Shown in pieces: positions 7,206-13,872 of a stretch of DNA of 13,919 bases (position 1 is its first letter; each line of letters starts with the position of its first letter). A program made the position numbers and the translations under genes. The DNA comes from an uncultured Clostridia bacterium (lineage in GTDB: Bacteria > Bacillota > Clostridia > Christensenellales > Aristaeellaceae): NCBI GenBank assembly GCA_937874275.1, contig CALNAU010000087.1, positions 1 to 13,919 of the forward strand, written 5' to 3'. Under the pieces are notes generated by a model. That model was not told the DNA's origin, made no database searches, and saw only the letters and a list, made by a program, of their open reading frames with translations.

Positions 7206-8171
7206 TCAGTATCCCAGAGCGGGGTCAGCGTTCTCCTTGGTGTAGAGGATGTCGGGGTTGACCATCTTGGCCTCAAGGGGGTTGCCCTTGATGATGTCAA
7301 CGAGGATCTTGGCAACCGGCTCGCCGAACAGGGGCGTGCAGGTCATGGAAGCCAACATCTTGCCATCCTTGACAGCCTGCAGCGCGGCGGCGGGGCCGTC
7401 GATGCCGACGACGCCGAACTTGGCGGGATCATAACCGGCCTGCTCAATGGCCTTCACGGCGCCCAGCGCCATGTCATCGTTGTGGGCAAACACGACTTGG
7501 ATGTCATCCTTGTGGGCCTGGAGCGCCAGCTCCATGACCTGCTGGCCCTTTTCCATGACATAGTCAGCAACCTGGTCAAACACGATGTTCATCTCGGGGG
7601 CCTTTTCCTTCAGGGTGTCCACAAAACCGGCCTGACGCTGGATGGTGGAGTCGGCGCCCGCGGTGCCCTGCAGAATCACAACATTGCCCTTGCCGCCGGT
7701 GTGCTCGATCACGTACTCGGCCAGCTCCTGGGCCTCCAGATAGAAGTCACTCATGATTTCGGTCGTCCAGTCAACACCGGGGGTACCGTTCATGGTGCGG
7801 TCAATCAGGATGACGGGGATGCCGGCATCCATGGCTTCCTTCACGGCAGCCTGCAGACCATCCACCTGCTGGGGCGGGAACACCAGGAAGTCGATGCCCT
7901 GGGCGATGAGGTCAGAAATGTCCGAAGCCTGCTTGGCGATGTCGGCCATGGCGTCGGTCACGATGATGTTGAAGCCATACTTGGCGGCAGCATCTTCCAT
8001 GCTCTTGGTTTCGGCGATACGCCAGGAGTTGTTGTTGTCCATCTGGGCGAAGCCAACGGTCTTGCCCTTCAGCACGCTGTAGTCCACTTCTTCTGCTGCC
8101 GGCTGCTCGGCGAACGCGCCGACGGCCAGCATCATCATCAGGACCAGAAACAGGGAAACCAAACGTTTCAT
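7206..8171 (-). CDS. sugar-binding protein of ABC transporter, ribose-type periplasmic-binding fold
   Basis: A 321-residue extracytoplasmic receptor of Peripla_BP_4/type 1 fold. Residues 1-21 form a signal peptide (basic MKR, hydrophobic core, AFA cleavage site before EQP). Mature-protein motifs include PQQVDGLQAAV with AGIPVILIDR, and FAHNDDMALGAVKAIEQAG. Asp258 in GIDGP sits where this family often contacts the ligand. No lipobox cysteine is visible at the cleavage site, unusual for a receptor in a cell without an outer membrane. ATG 8171-8169 follows AAGGGGG; longer upstream reading frames start beyond the proposed promoter and are not used. First gene of the transporter operon, behind the 8215-8243 promoter and before the 7159-7191 terminator. 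Ligand unknown; acts at the cell surface. Confidence 0.94.
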   Translation of the reverse strand: MKRLVSLFLVLMMMLAVGAFAEQPAAEEVDYSVLKGKTVGFAQMDNNNSWRIAETKSMEDAAAKYGFNIIVTDAMADIAKQASDISDLIAQGIDFLVFPPQQVDGLQAAVKEAMDAGIPVILIDRTMNGTPGVDWTTEIMSDFYLEAQELAEYVIEHTGGKGNVVILQGTAGADSTIQRQAGFVDTLKEKAPEMNIVFDQVADYVMEKGQQVMELALQAHKDDIQVVFAHNDDMALGAVKAIEQAGYDPAKFGVVGIDGPAAALQAVKDGKMLASMTCTPLFGEPVAKILVDIIKGNPLEAKMVNPDILYTKENADPALGY

Positions 8172-8214
8172 AAAAGAGACCCCCTTTTTATTTTGCAGCT
8201 TTCTGCTGTCACAT

Positions 8215-8243
8215 ACTCTATCACTTCCAACCAGAAAGTGCAA
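8215..8243 (-). promoter_or_regulatory. candidate sigma-70-type promoter of the transporter operon
   Basis: Minus strand TTGCAC (8243-8238), 17-base spacer, TAGAGT (8220-8215), with a TGA just before the -10 giving an extended -10 form. It lies about 45 bases before the receptor start. The -35 match is only moderate; a second, weaker candidate (TTGTCA-17-TCTATT) lies further upstream on the same strand. Confidence 0.5.
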
Positions 8244-8264
8244 GCATCTTGCATGATAATGCAC
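8238..8264. promoter_or_regulatory. operator-like palindrome over the transporter promoter -35
   Basis: A perfect inverted repeat TGCAAG-CAT-CTTGCA (8239-8253) is followed by a second, smaller symmetric element GCAT-GATA-ATGC (8251-8262). The outer ends GTGCA and TGCAC (8238-8242, 8260-8264) also pair. It covers the -35 box of the minus-strand promoter and lies about 57 bases from the plus-strand -35, the position expected for a repressor site. No regulator gene is in the window, so the cognate protein is unknown. Confidence 0.5.
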
Positions 8265-8320
8265 AAAAAAACCGCAACGCTCCGAAATAAACGACAGCAA
8301 TAGATAAGATATGATGACAA

Positions 8321-8349
8321 TTGACAAAACCGGTCTTCCTCTTTATGAT
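8321..8349 (+). promoter_or_regulatory. near-consensus sigma-70-type promoter of the glycyl radical enzyme genes
   Basis: TTGACA (8321-8326), exactly 17 bases, then TATGAT (8344-8349): a perfect -35 and a 5/6 match to TATAAT. Transcription should begin near 8356, which rules out the activase start codons at 8311 and 8345-8350 and leaves a leader of about 60-80 bases. It is divergent from the transporter promoter. Confidence 0.8.
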
Positions 8350-8433
8350 GGAGAAAACAACGACAACTTTGGCCGAAAACCGCACCCACATGACGACGTT
8401 GCTACCCACAACGAGATGGAAGTACAGCCAGCC

Positions 8434-9318
8434 ATGGAAGCCTACGTGTTCAACATCCAGCGATTCAGCACCCGGGACGGCCCGGGTATTCGAACGACCG
8501 TTTTTTTTCAGGGCTGCAACCTGCGCTGTGCCTGGTGCCACAACCCGGAATCCATCCCCGCCAAGCCATTGCTTCAGTTCTTTGAGGACAAGTGCATATC
8601 CTGCGGCCAGTGCGTCGCGGCTTGCGCCAATGGAGCGCACATCATGGTGGATGGCCAGCATCGGTTTGATGAATCGCTTTGTACCTATAATGTGGCTTGT
8701 GCGGCTGTCTGCCCGCAGGATGCCCTGCGTGCCGATGCCAGGCCGTATACTCCCGAGCAATTGACCGATCTGCTGCTACGCGATGAAGGATATTACCGCA
8801 ACAGCGGCGGGGGTGTCACGGCATCCGGCGGCGAACCGTTGTTGCAGGCAGCGTTTGTGCAGGCTCTGTTTACCGCGCTGAAACAAAAGGACATCCACAC
8901 GGCGCTGGACACCGCGGCCCGCATGCCCTGGCACACCATCAAGCCCCTGCTGCCCTATACCGACCTGTTTCTGGTGGACCTCAAGGCCATCGATCCGGAC
9001 GTGCACATGGCGTATACGGGGACGGACAACCGCCTGATACTGGAGAACATCCGCGCCCTGTCCCAGGCGGGCGCCGCAATGGAAATCCGGATGCCGCTGA
9101 TTGGCGGCGTCAACGATTCGGCCGATTTCGCCCGGCGTACCGGCGAGTTTCTAAGCGGTTTACCTGTGCCACCGGCCGTACGCCTTTTACCCTATCACAA
9201 CTATGGGCTGTACAAGGCGCAGAGCATCCGCCGGCCCATGGAAGAATTTTCTGCTCCCCTGCATATCGACGAATTTGCCCGCCTGCTGCGCGGGTATCAT
9301 CTCATCGTGGAGGTGTGA
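8434..9318 (+). CDS. glycyl radical enzyme activating enzyme (radical SAM, with extra iron-sulfur domain)
   Basis: A 294-residue radical SAM protein that should use S-adenosylmethionine and a reduced 4Fe-4S cluster to place the glycyl radical on the enzyme encoded next. It opens with the family hallmark RFSTRDGPGIRTTVFF and the radical SAM motif C28-x3-C32-x2-C35, then HNPES. A ferredoxin-like insert follows: Cys54, 57, 60, 64 form one complete motif; the second has Cys83, Cys89 and Cys93, but Asn86 stands where another Cys is usual. The SAM-binding GGE is in SGGEPLLQ (121-128). The start is set at ATG 8434 because family members begin a few residues before the DGPGIRT motif. ATG 8416, adding six residues, is an alternative; both have weak ribosome binding sites. 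It ends 3 bases before the next gene. Confidence 0.93.
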   Translation: MEAYVFNIQRFSTRDGPGIRTTVFFQGCNLRCAWCHNPESIPAKPLLQFFEDKCISCGQCVAACANGAHIMVDGQHRFDESLCTYNVACAAVCPQDALRADARPYTPEQLTDLLLRDEGYYRNSGGGVTASGGEPLLQAAFVQALFTALKQKDIHTALDTAARMPWHTIKPLLPYTDLFLVDLKAIDPDVHMAYTGTDNRLILENIRALSQAGAAMEIRMPLIGGVNDSADFARRTGEFLSGLPVPPAVRLLPYHNYGLYKAQSIRRPMEEFSAPLHIDEFARLLRGYHLIVEV

Positions 9319-9321
9319 ACC

Positions 9322-11631
9322 ATGCCCTATGCCCAGGTTTCTGACAAGGTGCTGCACAGGATAGACGAATACCTGCAAAAAAGCAGCCAGTATACGTTCT
9401 ATGAGCGCATTGAGTTGCTGGAGGAGAGCGAACCCCTCTTCCGCGATGATCCCTACGCAATCCGCTACGGCAAAACGCTGGCGTACCTGCTGCGCGGCAT
9501 CAGCACGCCGGTCTCCGGTGATGATTTGCTGTTAGGTCAGGTGGTGGAGCGTATCCCCACTCAGGCCGAGTGGACGCATGCGGAAAACATGTACCGCTCC
9601 TGGTGGAGCCACAAAAGCGATGAGGAGATTCAAAAGGATATCCTGTGGTTCTATTCCGATGGGTGGCTGCGGTGCCGTCCGCCGTGGTTCTATTCCTTTG
9701 GCCACCTGGCTCTGGATTGGCCGCTGTTCATTAAGGAAGGGTTGGCGGGCTTTACCCGTCTGGCGGACGAAAGCCGCGCGCGGCATCCAGACACCGAGCG
9801 GCAGCAGTTTTTACAGGGGGTAGCCCTGTGCCACAAGGCAACGAGCGATTATTTCCTGCGCTACGCTCAGGCAGCGCAGGATGCGGGCCGCACACAGGAT
9901 GCGGACAGCCTGCGCCACCTCAGCCAGGGCGCGCCGCGCAGTTTCCGGGAGGCGCTGCAGCTGCTGTGGCTGATCACGCTGGTGGTGCAAAAGGTAAGCG
10001 GATGCGGCGTGCTCAACTACAGCCGCATGGATCAGTACCTGTTGCCGCTGTACAGGCAGGATATTGAGCAGGGCACGCTGACGCAGGAAGAGGCGCGCGC
10101 GCTGCTGCAGGATTTCTACCTGAAGAACAACGAAATCATGGCCAACACCGACCACATGAGCCTGGATACCACCTCCACCACCCAGACGCTGGAAGTGGCC
10201 TTTGACGACCCCAACTACATCATATTGGCCGGGCTGCTGGCCGATGGCACATCGGGCGTGAACGAGCTCAGTCGCCTGATGGTGCAGGTGTCGCACGACC
10301 TGAAGCTCAAGAACCCCTTTGTCATCGTGCGCTACCACGAGGGCATCGACGACAGCTTTATGCGCGCGGTGGCCCACGCCATGCGGGACAATGCCACCGT
10401 CATCCTCTACAACGATGACCGGATGATCCCGGCGCTGCGCGCCTGCGGCATAGAGGAGCCTGAGCTATACGACTACGGCTTCTTCGGCTGCAACGACCCC
10501 ATCATCCCGGCAGAGGAGGGCGGGCTGCGTCAGCTATGGCTTAACCTGGTGCGTCCGTTGGAGCTGGCCCTCAACCAGGGCGATTGCCCCCTGGCCCCCG
10601 GCGGACAAAACCGCAACCCCAACGTATTCCCTCTGCGCGACCGCATGACCGGCCTGATGACAGGCGATTATTACGGCACCTCCACACCGCCGCTGACAGA
10701 AATGACCGGCATGGACGATGTGCTGGCCGCCTACAAAACGCAAATCAACTACCTGATGCAGGAGTACCGCAAGGGCATCGAGCGTGATATGCGTCTGGAG
10801 GCAGAGGTCAACGCCGGGCGCCTGCGCATCGAGGATTGTTTCCTGAAGGGCACCCTTCAAAACGCGGTCACCTGGAACAACGGTGGCACCAAATACCATC
10901 ACTTTGTGGTGCAGGGAACAGGCATCGGCACGGTGGCCGATGCGCTGCACGCCATAGATACCTTGGTGTTTCAGGAGAAAAGCCTGACGCTGCCCCAGCT
11001 CAACCAGATTCTGCTGGACAACTGGGAGGGGCAAGAGGCCCTGCGCCAGCGGGTGCGCAGGCTGCCCAAGTACGGCAACGACATCGACGCGGTGGACAAG
11101 TATGTGGCCTGGGCGTCCGACGCGTTTGTGGACGCGGTAAGCGCGCAGGACCAGGGCCAATACCTTTACGGCTTCTACCCCACGCTGTCCTCAGACCGCG
11201 ATTTTACCACCATGGGCAAGGATGTGGGCGCCACCGCGGACGGACGCCGCCAGCGCGACCCCATCAGCGAAAACCAGTCGCCCGCCGAAGGGGCGGACAT
11301 CTCCGGCATCACGGCGCTGCTCAACTCGGTCTCCAAAATCCGCTTTGAGCGCATTACGGGCGGGCCGCTCAACCTGCGGCTGCACCCCTCGGCCGTGTCC
11401 GGCGAACAAGGCATTGACGTCCTCACCGCGCTGCTCAAAACCTACATGCAAAAGGGCGGGCTGCAGGTGCAGATGAACGTGGTCGATCACCAAACCCTGC
11501 GCGCCGCGCAAAAGGAACCCGAGAAGTACCGTAACCTGTGCGTACGCGTCACCGGCTACAGCGCCTTCTTCACACAAATGGGGCCCAAGGCGCAGGAAGA
11601 GTTGATTCGCCGCACAGAACAGGCATTATAA
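9322..11631 (+). CDS. glycyl radical enzyme of unknown substrate (PFL-like dehydratase/lyase family)
   Basis: A 769-residue pyruvate formate-lyase-superfamily enzyme, at the short end of the dehydratase/decarboxylase branch. The glycyl radical site is Gly745 in RVTGYSAFF, 25 residues from the end. The thiyl radical cysteine is Cys390 in GFFGCNDP; the third residue is Asp392, where glycerol, choline, hydroxyproline and arylacetate enzymes carry Glu (C-x-E). Other family landmarks are FGHLALDWPLFIKEGL (126-141), the MDQYLLPLYRQDIEQGTLTQ region, NPEL-type helices, GTGIGTVADAL, ATADGRRQRDPISENQSPAEG and GGPLNLRLHP. Residues 84-123 are unusually rich in Trp. ATG 9322 follows GGAGGTG, which lies in the end of the activase gene. 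As the only gene paired with the activase and facing a sugar transporter, it probably cleaves or dehydrates a sugar-derived polyol or acid; the reaction itself is unknown. Confidence 0.92.
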   Translation: MPYAQVSDKVLHRIDEYLQKSSQYTFYERIELLEESEPLFRDDPYAIRYGKTLAYLLRGISTPVSGDDLLLGQVVERIPTQAEWTHAENMYRSWWSHKSDEEIQKDILWFYSDGWLRCRPPWFYSFGHLALDWPLFIKEGLAGFTRLADESRARHPDTERQQFLQGVALCHKATSDYFLRYAQAAQDAGRTQDADSLRHLSQGAPRSFREALQLLWLITLVVQKVSGCGVLNYSRMDQYLLPLYRQDIEQGTLTQEEARALLQDFYLKNNEIMANTDHMSLDTTSTTQTLEVAFDDPNYIILAGLLADGTSGVNELSRLMVQVSHDLKLKNPFVIVRYHEGIDDSFMRAVAHAMRDNATVILYNDDRMIPALRACGIEEPELYDYGFFGCNDPIIPAEEGGLRQLWLNLVRPLELALNQGDCPLAPGGQNRNPNVFPLRDRMTGLMTGDYYGTSTPPLTEMTGMDDVLAAYKTQINYLMQEYRKGIERDMRLEAEVNAGRLRIEDCFLKGTLQNAVTWNNGGTKYHHFVVQGTGIGTVADALHAIDTLVFQEKSLTLPQLNQILLDNWEGQEALRQRVRRLPKYGNDIDAVDKYVAWASDAFVDAVSAQDQGQYLYGFYPTLSSDRDFTTMGKDVGATADGRRQRDPISENQSPAEGADISGITALLNSVSKIRFERITGGPLNLRLHPSAVSGEQGIDVLTALLKTYMQKGGLQVQMNVVDHQTLRAAQKEPEKYRNLCVRVTGYSAFFTQMGPKAQEELIRRTEQAL

Positions 11632-11647
11632 GCATACCGGCAAACCT

Positions 11648-11683
11648 AAAAACTGCCCGGCGTTCCATCAAACGCCGGGCAGT
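11648..11683 (-). terminator. intrinsic terminator of the epimerase gene, in the convergent gap
   Basis: Perfect 13-bp stem (11652-11664 with 11671-11683, ACTGCCCGGCGTT arm) with a 6-base loop. On the minus strand it is followed by TTTTAGG, so it terminates the epimerase gene, whose stop lies 15 bases upstream. On the plus strand no T-run follows, but the stem may still stop or protect the glycyl radical enzyme transcript that ends 20 bases before it. Confidence 0.85.
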
Positions 11684-11698
11684 CGCATGTAGGCGGAA

Positions 11699-12964
11699 TT
11701 ACAGCATTTTCTCCAACCGCTGCACACATTCCAATACAGCGCGGCCGGTATGATACATGCCTTTCCACAGGTTGCCCAAATCGGGGATTAACAGCTCCCC
11801 CGCGGCATTGGCCAACTGGTGCCACTCCCCGGCCTCATGGTTGATGAGGTAGGTGCTATCAAAGGCCCAGTTCTTGACAAACGCCTGCCAGTATTTCGCC
11901 TCCCCCAACCGCTCATAGGCGTTGAGGAAGCCCACCAGCGATTCACAGTTTTGCCACCATTCCTTGTCACGCACCAAAGCGGCGCCCTCATGCGGGCCAT
12001 CCCGGTATACGCCGCCCAATTCATGGTCAAACCCATAGCGCAGCGCGTGGTCGGCAAACATCCGCAAATGCTTGTCAAAGCGCCCCGGCTCGTCCCCCAG
12101 TATGTTCGCCGCCCTGTCCAGCAGCCAGCCCAATTCCAGGTTGTGGCCGTATGAGGTGGTATCCACCGCGTCGCCAATCACCTCGCCCTTGCCGCGCTCG
12201 TCGTTCCAGGTGCGGCGGATACCGATGGGTGGGATGGGGTTCAAGGCCAGGTCATACTGGTTGCCGCCGCAGCCCGCTTTTTCGTCCACCATGTTGTCGG
12301 TGATGATGGCAATCACCTCATTGAGCTTTCTGGCGTGTATCTCCTGTGCGGACAGTTCGTACAGCGTGGTGAAGGCTTCCAACAGGTGCATATGAATATC
12401 CAGCGATTTGCGATCCCCCGCGCAGTATCCGCCATCGGATACAGACCAGTCCTCTTCCAGATTCTCATAGTAGGCGCCGTAGCGTGTGTCGGCCGCGTAC
12501 TTTTGCAGCAGATCGAAGGTGCGGCTGGCATAGTCCAATCCGCGCGGGTCGCCGCTGGACAGGCCGTACTGGGCCATCGCGTAAATCATGAAGCTCTGCC
12601 CGTAAACCACCTTGCCATTGTCCAGCACCCGGCCTTCCCTGTCGGTCATCCAGGCCCAGCCGCCATGGCGCTTGTCCCAGAAGCGCTCGATGAGGAAGTC
12701 CACCCCCTGCCGCGCCGCTTCCAGCAGGCCGGGCATCTGCGGATACGCGCTGTGAAAGGCCGAGAACCCCCACACCATTCGCGCCTGCGTGACCACCGCC
12801 TTGCGCATATCATGCTGCAACACGCCCTGACCGTCGTAGTTGGTCAGGTAGCCACCGTATTCCTTGTCCACACCGCGCGCCGTCCAGAAGGGCAGCAGCC
12901 CTTCCTCCAAGTGCCGCTTCATCGCCTCATAATACGGCCTGATTTCCGCCCCTTCAATCATCAT
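11699..12964 (-). CDS. N-acylglucosamine 2-epimerase/cellobiose 2-epimerase-superfamily sugar epimerase or isomerase
   Basis: A 421-residue (alpha/alpha)6-barrel protein with the AGE/cellobiose 2-epimerase landmarks in order: ARMVWGF with Arg62, KSLDIHMHLLEAF (His181, His183), TTSYGHNLELGWLL (His244, Glu247), KEWWQNCESLVGFLNAY (Trp306, Trp307), and GNLWKGMYHTGRAVLE (His375). The paired histidines act as acid/base residues in this superfamily, which epimerises C2 of free sugars or isomerises aldoses to ketoses (YihS type). A longer frame begins at GTG 12991, but ATG 12964-12962 (with another ATG adjacent) has a GGGAGA site four bases upstream and removes a tail that would reach the neighbour's stop. 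It lies 23 bases after the pRiA4b-like gene. Choice between cellobiose epimerase and aldose-ketose isomerase is open. Confidence 0.9.
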   Translation of the reverse strand: MMIEGAEIRPYYEAMKRHLEEGLLPFWTARGVDKEYGGYLTNYDGQGVLQHDMRKAVVTQARMVWGFSAFHSAYPQMPGLLEAARQGVDFLIERFWDKRHGGWAWMTDREGRVLDNGKVVYGQSFMIYAMAQYGLSSGDPRGLDYASRTFDLLQKYAADTRYGAYYENLEEDWSVSDGGYCAGDRKSLDIHMHLLEAFTTLYELSAQEIHARKLNEVIAIITDNMVDEKAGCGGNQYDLALNPIPPIGIRRTWNDERGKGEVIGDAVDTTSYGHNLELGWLLDRAANILGDEPGRFDKHLRMFADHALRYGFDHELGGVYRDGPHEGAALVRDKEWWQNCESLVGFLNAYERLGEAKYWQAFVKNWAFDSTYLINHEAGEWHQLANAAGELLIPDLGNLWKGMYHTGRAVLECVQRLEKML

Positions 12965-12968
12965 AATT

Positions 12969-12974
12969 TCTCCC
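12969..12974 (-). promoter_or_regulatory. ribosome binding site deciding the epimerase start
   Basis: Minus-strand GGGAGA four bases before ATG 12964 and seven before ATG 12961. The alternative GTG at 12991 has no comparable site, so the shorter protein is preferred. Confidence 0.6.
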
Positions 12975-12987
12975 ATTGCGTTTTCAA

Positions 12988-13749
12988 TCACTTCGTTTTG
13001 TATTTTCTCGTTAGAATGTCCATTGACCTCCTGGTTGGTTCCAACTCGTATTCATATAGGTCAGCATAAATACGAGGTACCTTCTTGAGGCGAAAGTTCA
13101 TATCATCCAAATCCAGGGTTGATAAATCCAGACTGTCCACACCCAGCCATTCCCTCATATCTTGATAGTGCTTTCCTTTCTTCTTTTTGAATGCGGTTGC
13201 CAGTTCTTCCAACCCTTCCGGTCCACCACAATCCTCGACAATCCCATAACCTTCCCCTTGGAGTACACGAGGCAATTCTCTGCCCGATAATTCGGTATCC
13301 TGTCTGATATCCTCCAGAAGAAGGTCAACTTCCCACCCATCACCAAAGTCATAGTCAAAATAAAGACGGTCCCCGGGATGCGCAATCACGTCTCGCAGTC
13401 TCAACATGGAGGCATCCAGCAACTCCCGCCCGAGGAGCGCTTCGCTGTCCTCATCAATCAGTTGGAGGACTATCCGATTATCAGAAAATGTTTCGTTAAT
13501 CCATAGTTGTTCACGCGCTCGTTCTTCTTCGGTACAGGCAGTTATCTTTTCAATATACCAATGTTCGTAGTTCGTTTTTTCGGGCACGCGGAACTGAAAC
13601 AGGTGCCTGGCTTCCATCTCATACAAAGTCATCAGAACATAGGCAAGCCGAGACATGGTCACATTCTGTGCCACCTCAAATCGTCGCCAAATCTTTGGAC
13701 GGAAGTCCGCCAATTCCGCATAGAATCGATATATCGCTTGCGATGCCAT
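12988..13749 (-). CDS. plasmid pRiA4b ORF-3-like family protein
   Basis: A 253-residue protein of the pRiA4b ORF-3 (PF07929-like) family, whose biochemical role is not established. The N-terminal IYRFYAELADFRPKIWRRFEV, the central FDYDFGDGWEVDLLLE (131-146) and RVLQGEGYGIVEDCGGPEGLEEL (161-183) are the usual conserved blocks. No signal peptide or membrane segment is seen; the C-terminus is basic (RKYKTK). ATG 13749-13747 follows a GGGAGGA site. The gene is visibly richer in A+T than the catabolic genes (one 60-base line near 13081 has 26 G+C, against 37 for a line within the glycyl radical enzyme), which may mean separate ancestry. It is transcribed toward the epimerase gene and may share its transcript. 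No functional link to sugar use is evident. Confidence 0.88.
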   Translation of the reverse strand: MASQAIYRFYAELADFRPKIWRRFEVAQNVTMSRLAYVLMTLYEMEARHLFQFRVPEKTNYEHWYIEKITACTEEERAREQLWINETFSDNRIVLQLIDEDSEALLGRELLDASMLRLRDVIAHPGDRLYFDYDFGDGWEVDLLLEDIRQDTELSGRELPRVLQGEGYGIVEDCGGPEGLEELATAFKKKKGKHYQDMREWLGVDSLDLSTLDLDDMNFRLKKVPRIYADLYEYELEPTRRSMDILTRKYKTK

Positions 13750-13805
13750 GCATAATTCCTCCCAAAGTGTTCGATGGGTTCATCATTTCGCTCTTATCTG
13801 ATGAA

Positions 13806-13834
13806 AGCATATCACAACCGTTGCGGTGTGTCAT
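13806..13834 (-). promoter_or_regulatory. candidate promoter of the pRiA4b-like gene (and possibly the epimerase)
   Basis: Minus strand ATGACA (13834-13829), 17-base spacer, TATGCT (13811-13806): 5/6 and 4/6 matches to the consensus boxes. It sits directly after the rRNA terminator and about 57 bases before the start codon. No other good promoter was seen before the epimerase gene, so both genes may use it. Confidence 0.5.
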
Positions 13835-13835
13835 C

Positions 13836-13867
13836 AAAGAAAAAACAGCCCATTGCTGAGCTGTTTT
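13836..13867 (-). terminator. intrinsic terminator of the rRNA operon
   Basis: Stem of ten pairs including one G-U (13842-13851 with 13858-13867, AAAACAGC core), six-base loop, then a minus-strand run TTTTTTC. It lies 6 bases beyond the apparent 5S rRNA 3' end and should end the rRNA transcript. Confidence 0.88.
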
Positions 13868-13872
13868 GGGAA

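Noticed and set aside
8221..8760. Minus-strand frames covering the divergent region and start of the activase (8221-8760, 8168-8389)
   Set aside because: They overlap the clear radical SAM gene and the promoters, and show no family features.
1..12964. Sulfoquinovose/sulfosugar degradation as the pathway, suggested by an AGE-family protein with a glycyl radical enzyme
   Set aside because: No sulfoquinovosidase, transaldolase, aldolase or sulfite-handling gene is present, and the C-N-D loop does not match the C-x-E expected of the sulfite-lyase glycyl radical enzymes. It remains only a distant possibility.
11699..12991. Epimerase start at GTG 12991
   Set aside because: It has no ribosome binding site, reaches the neighbour's stop codon, and a GGGAGA site precedes ATG 12964.
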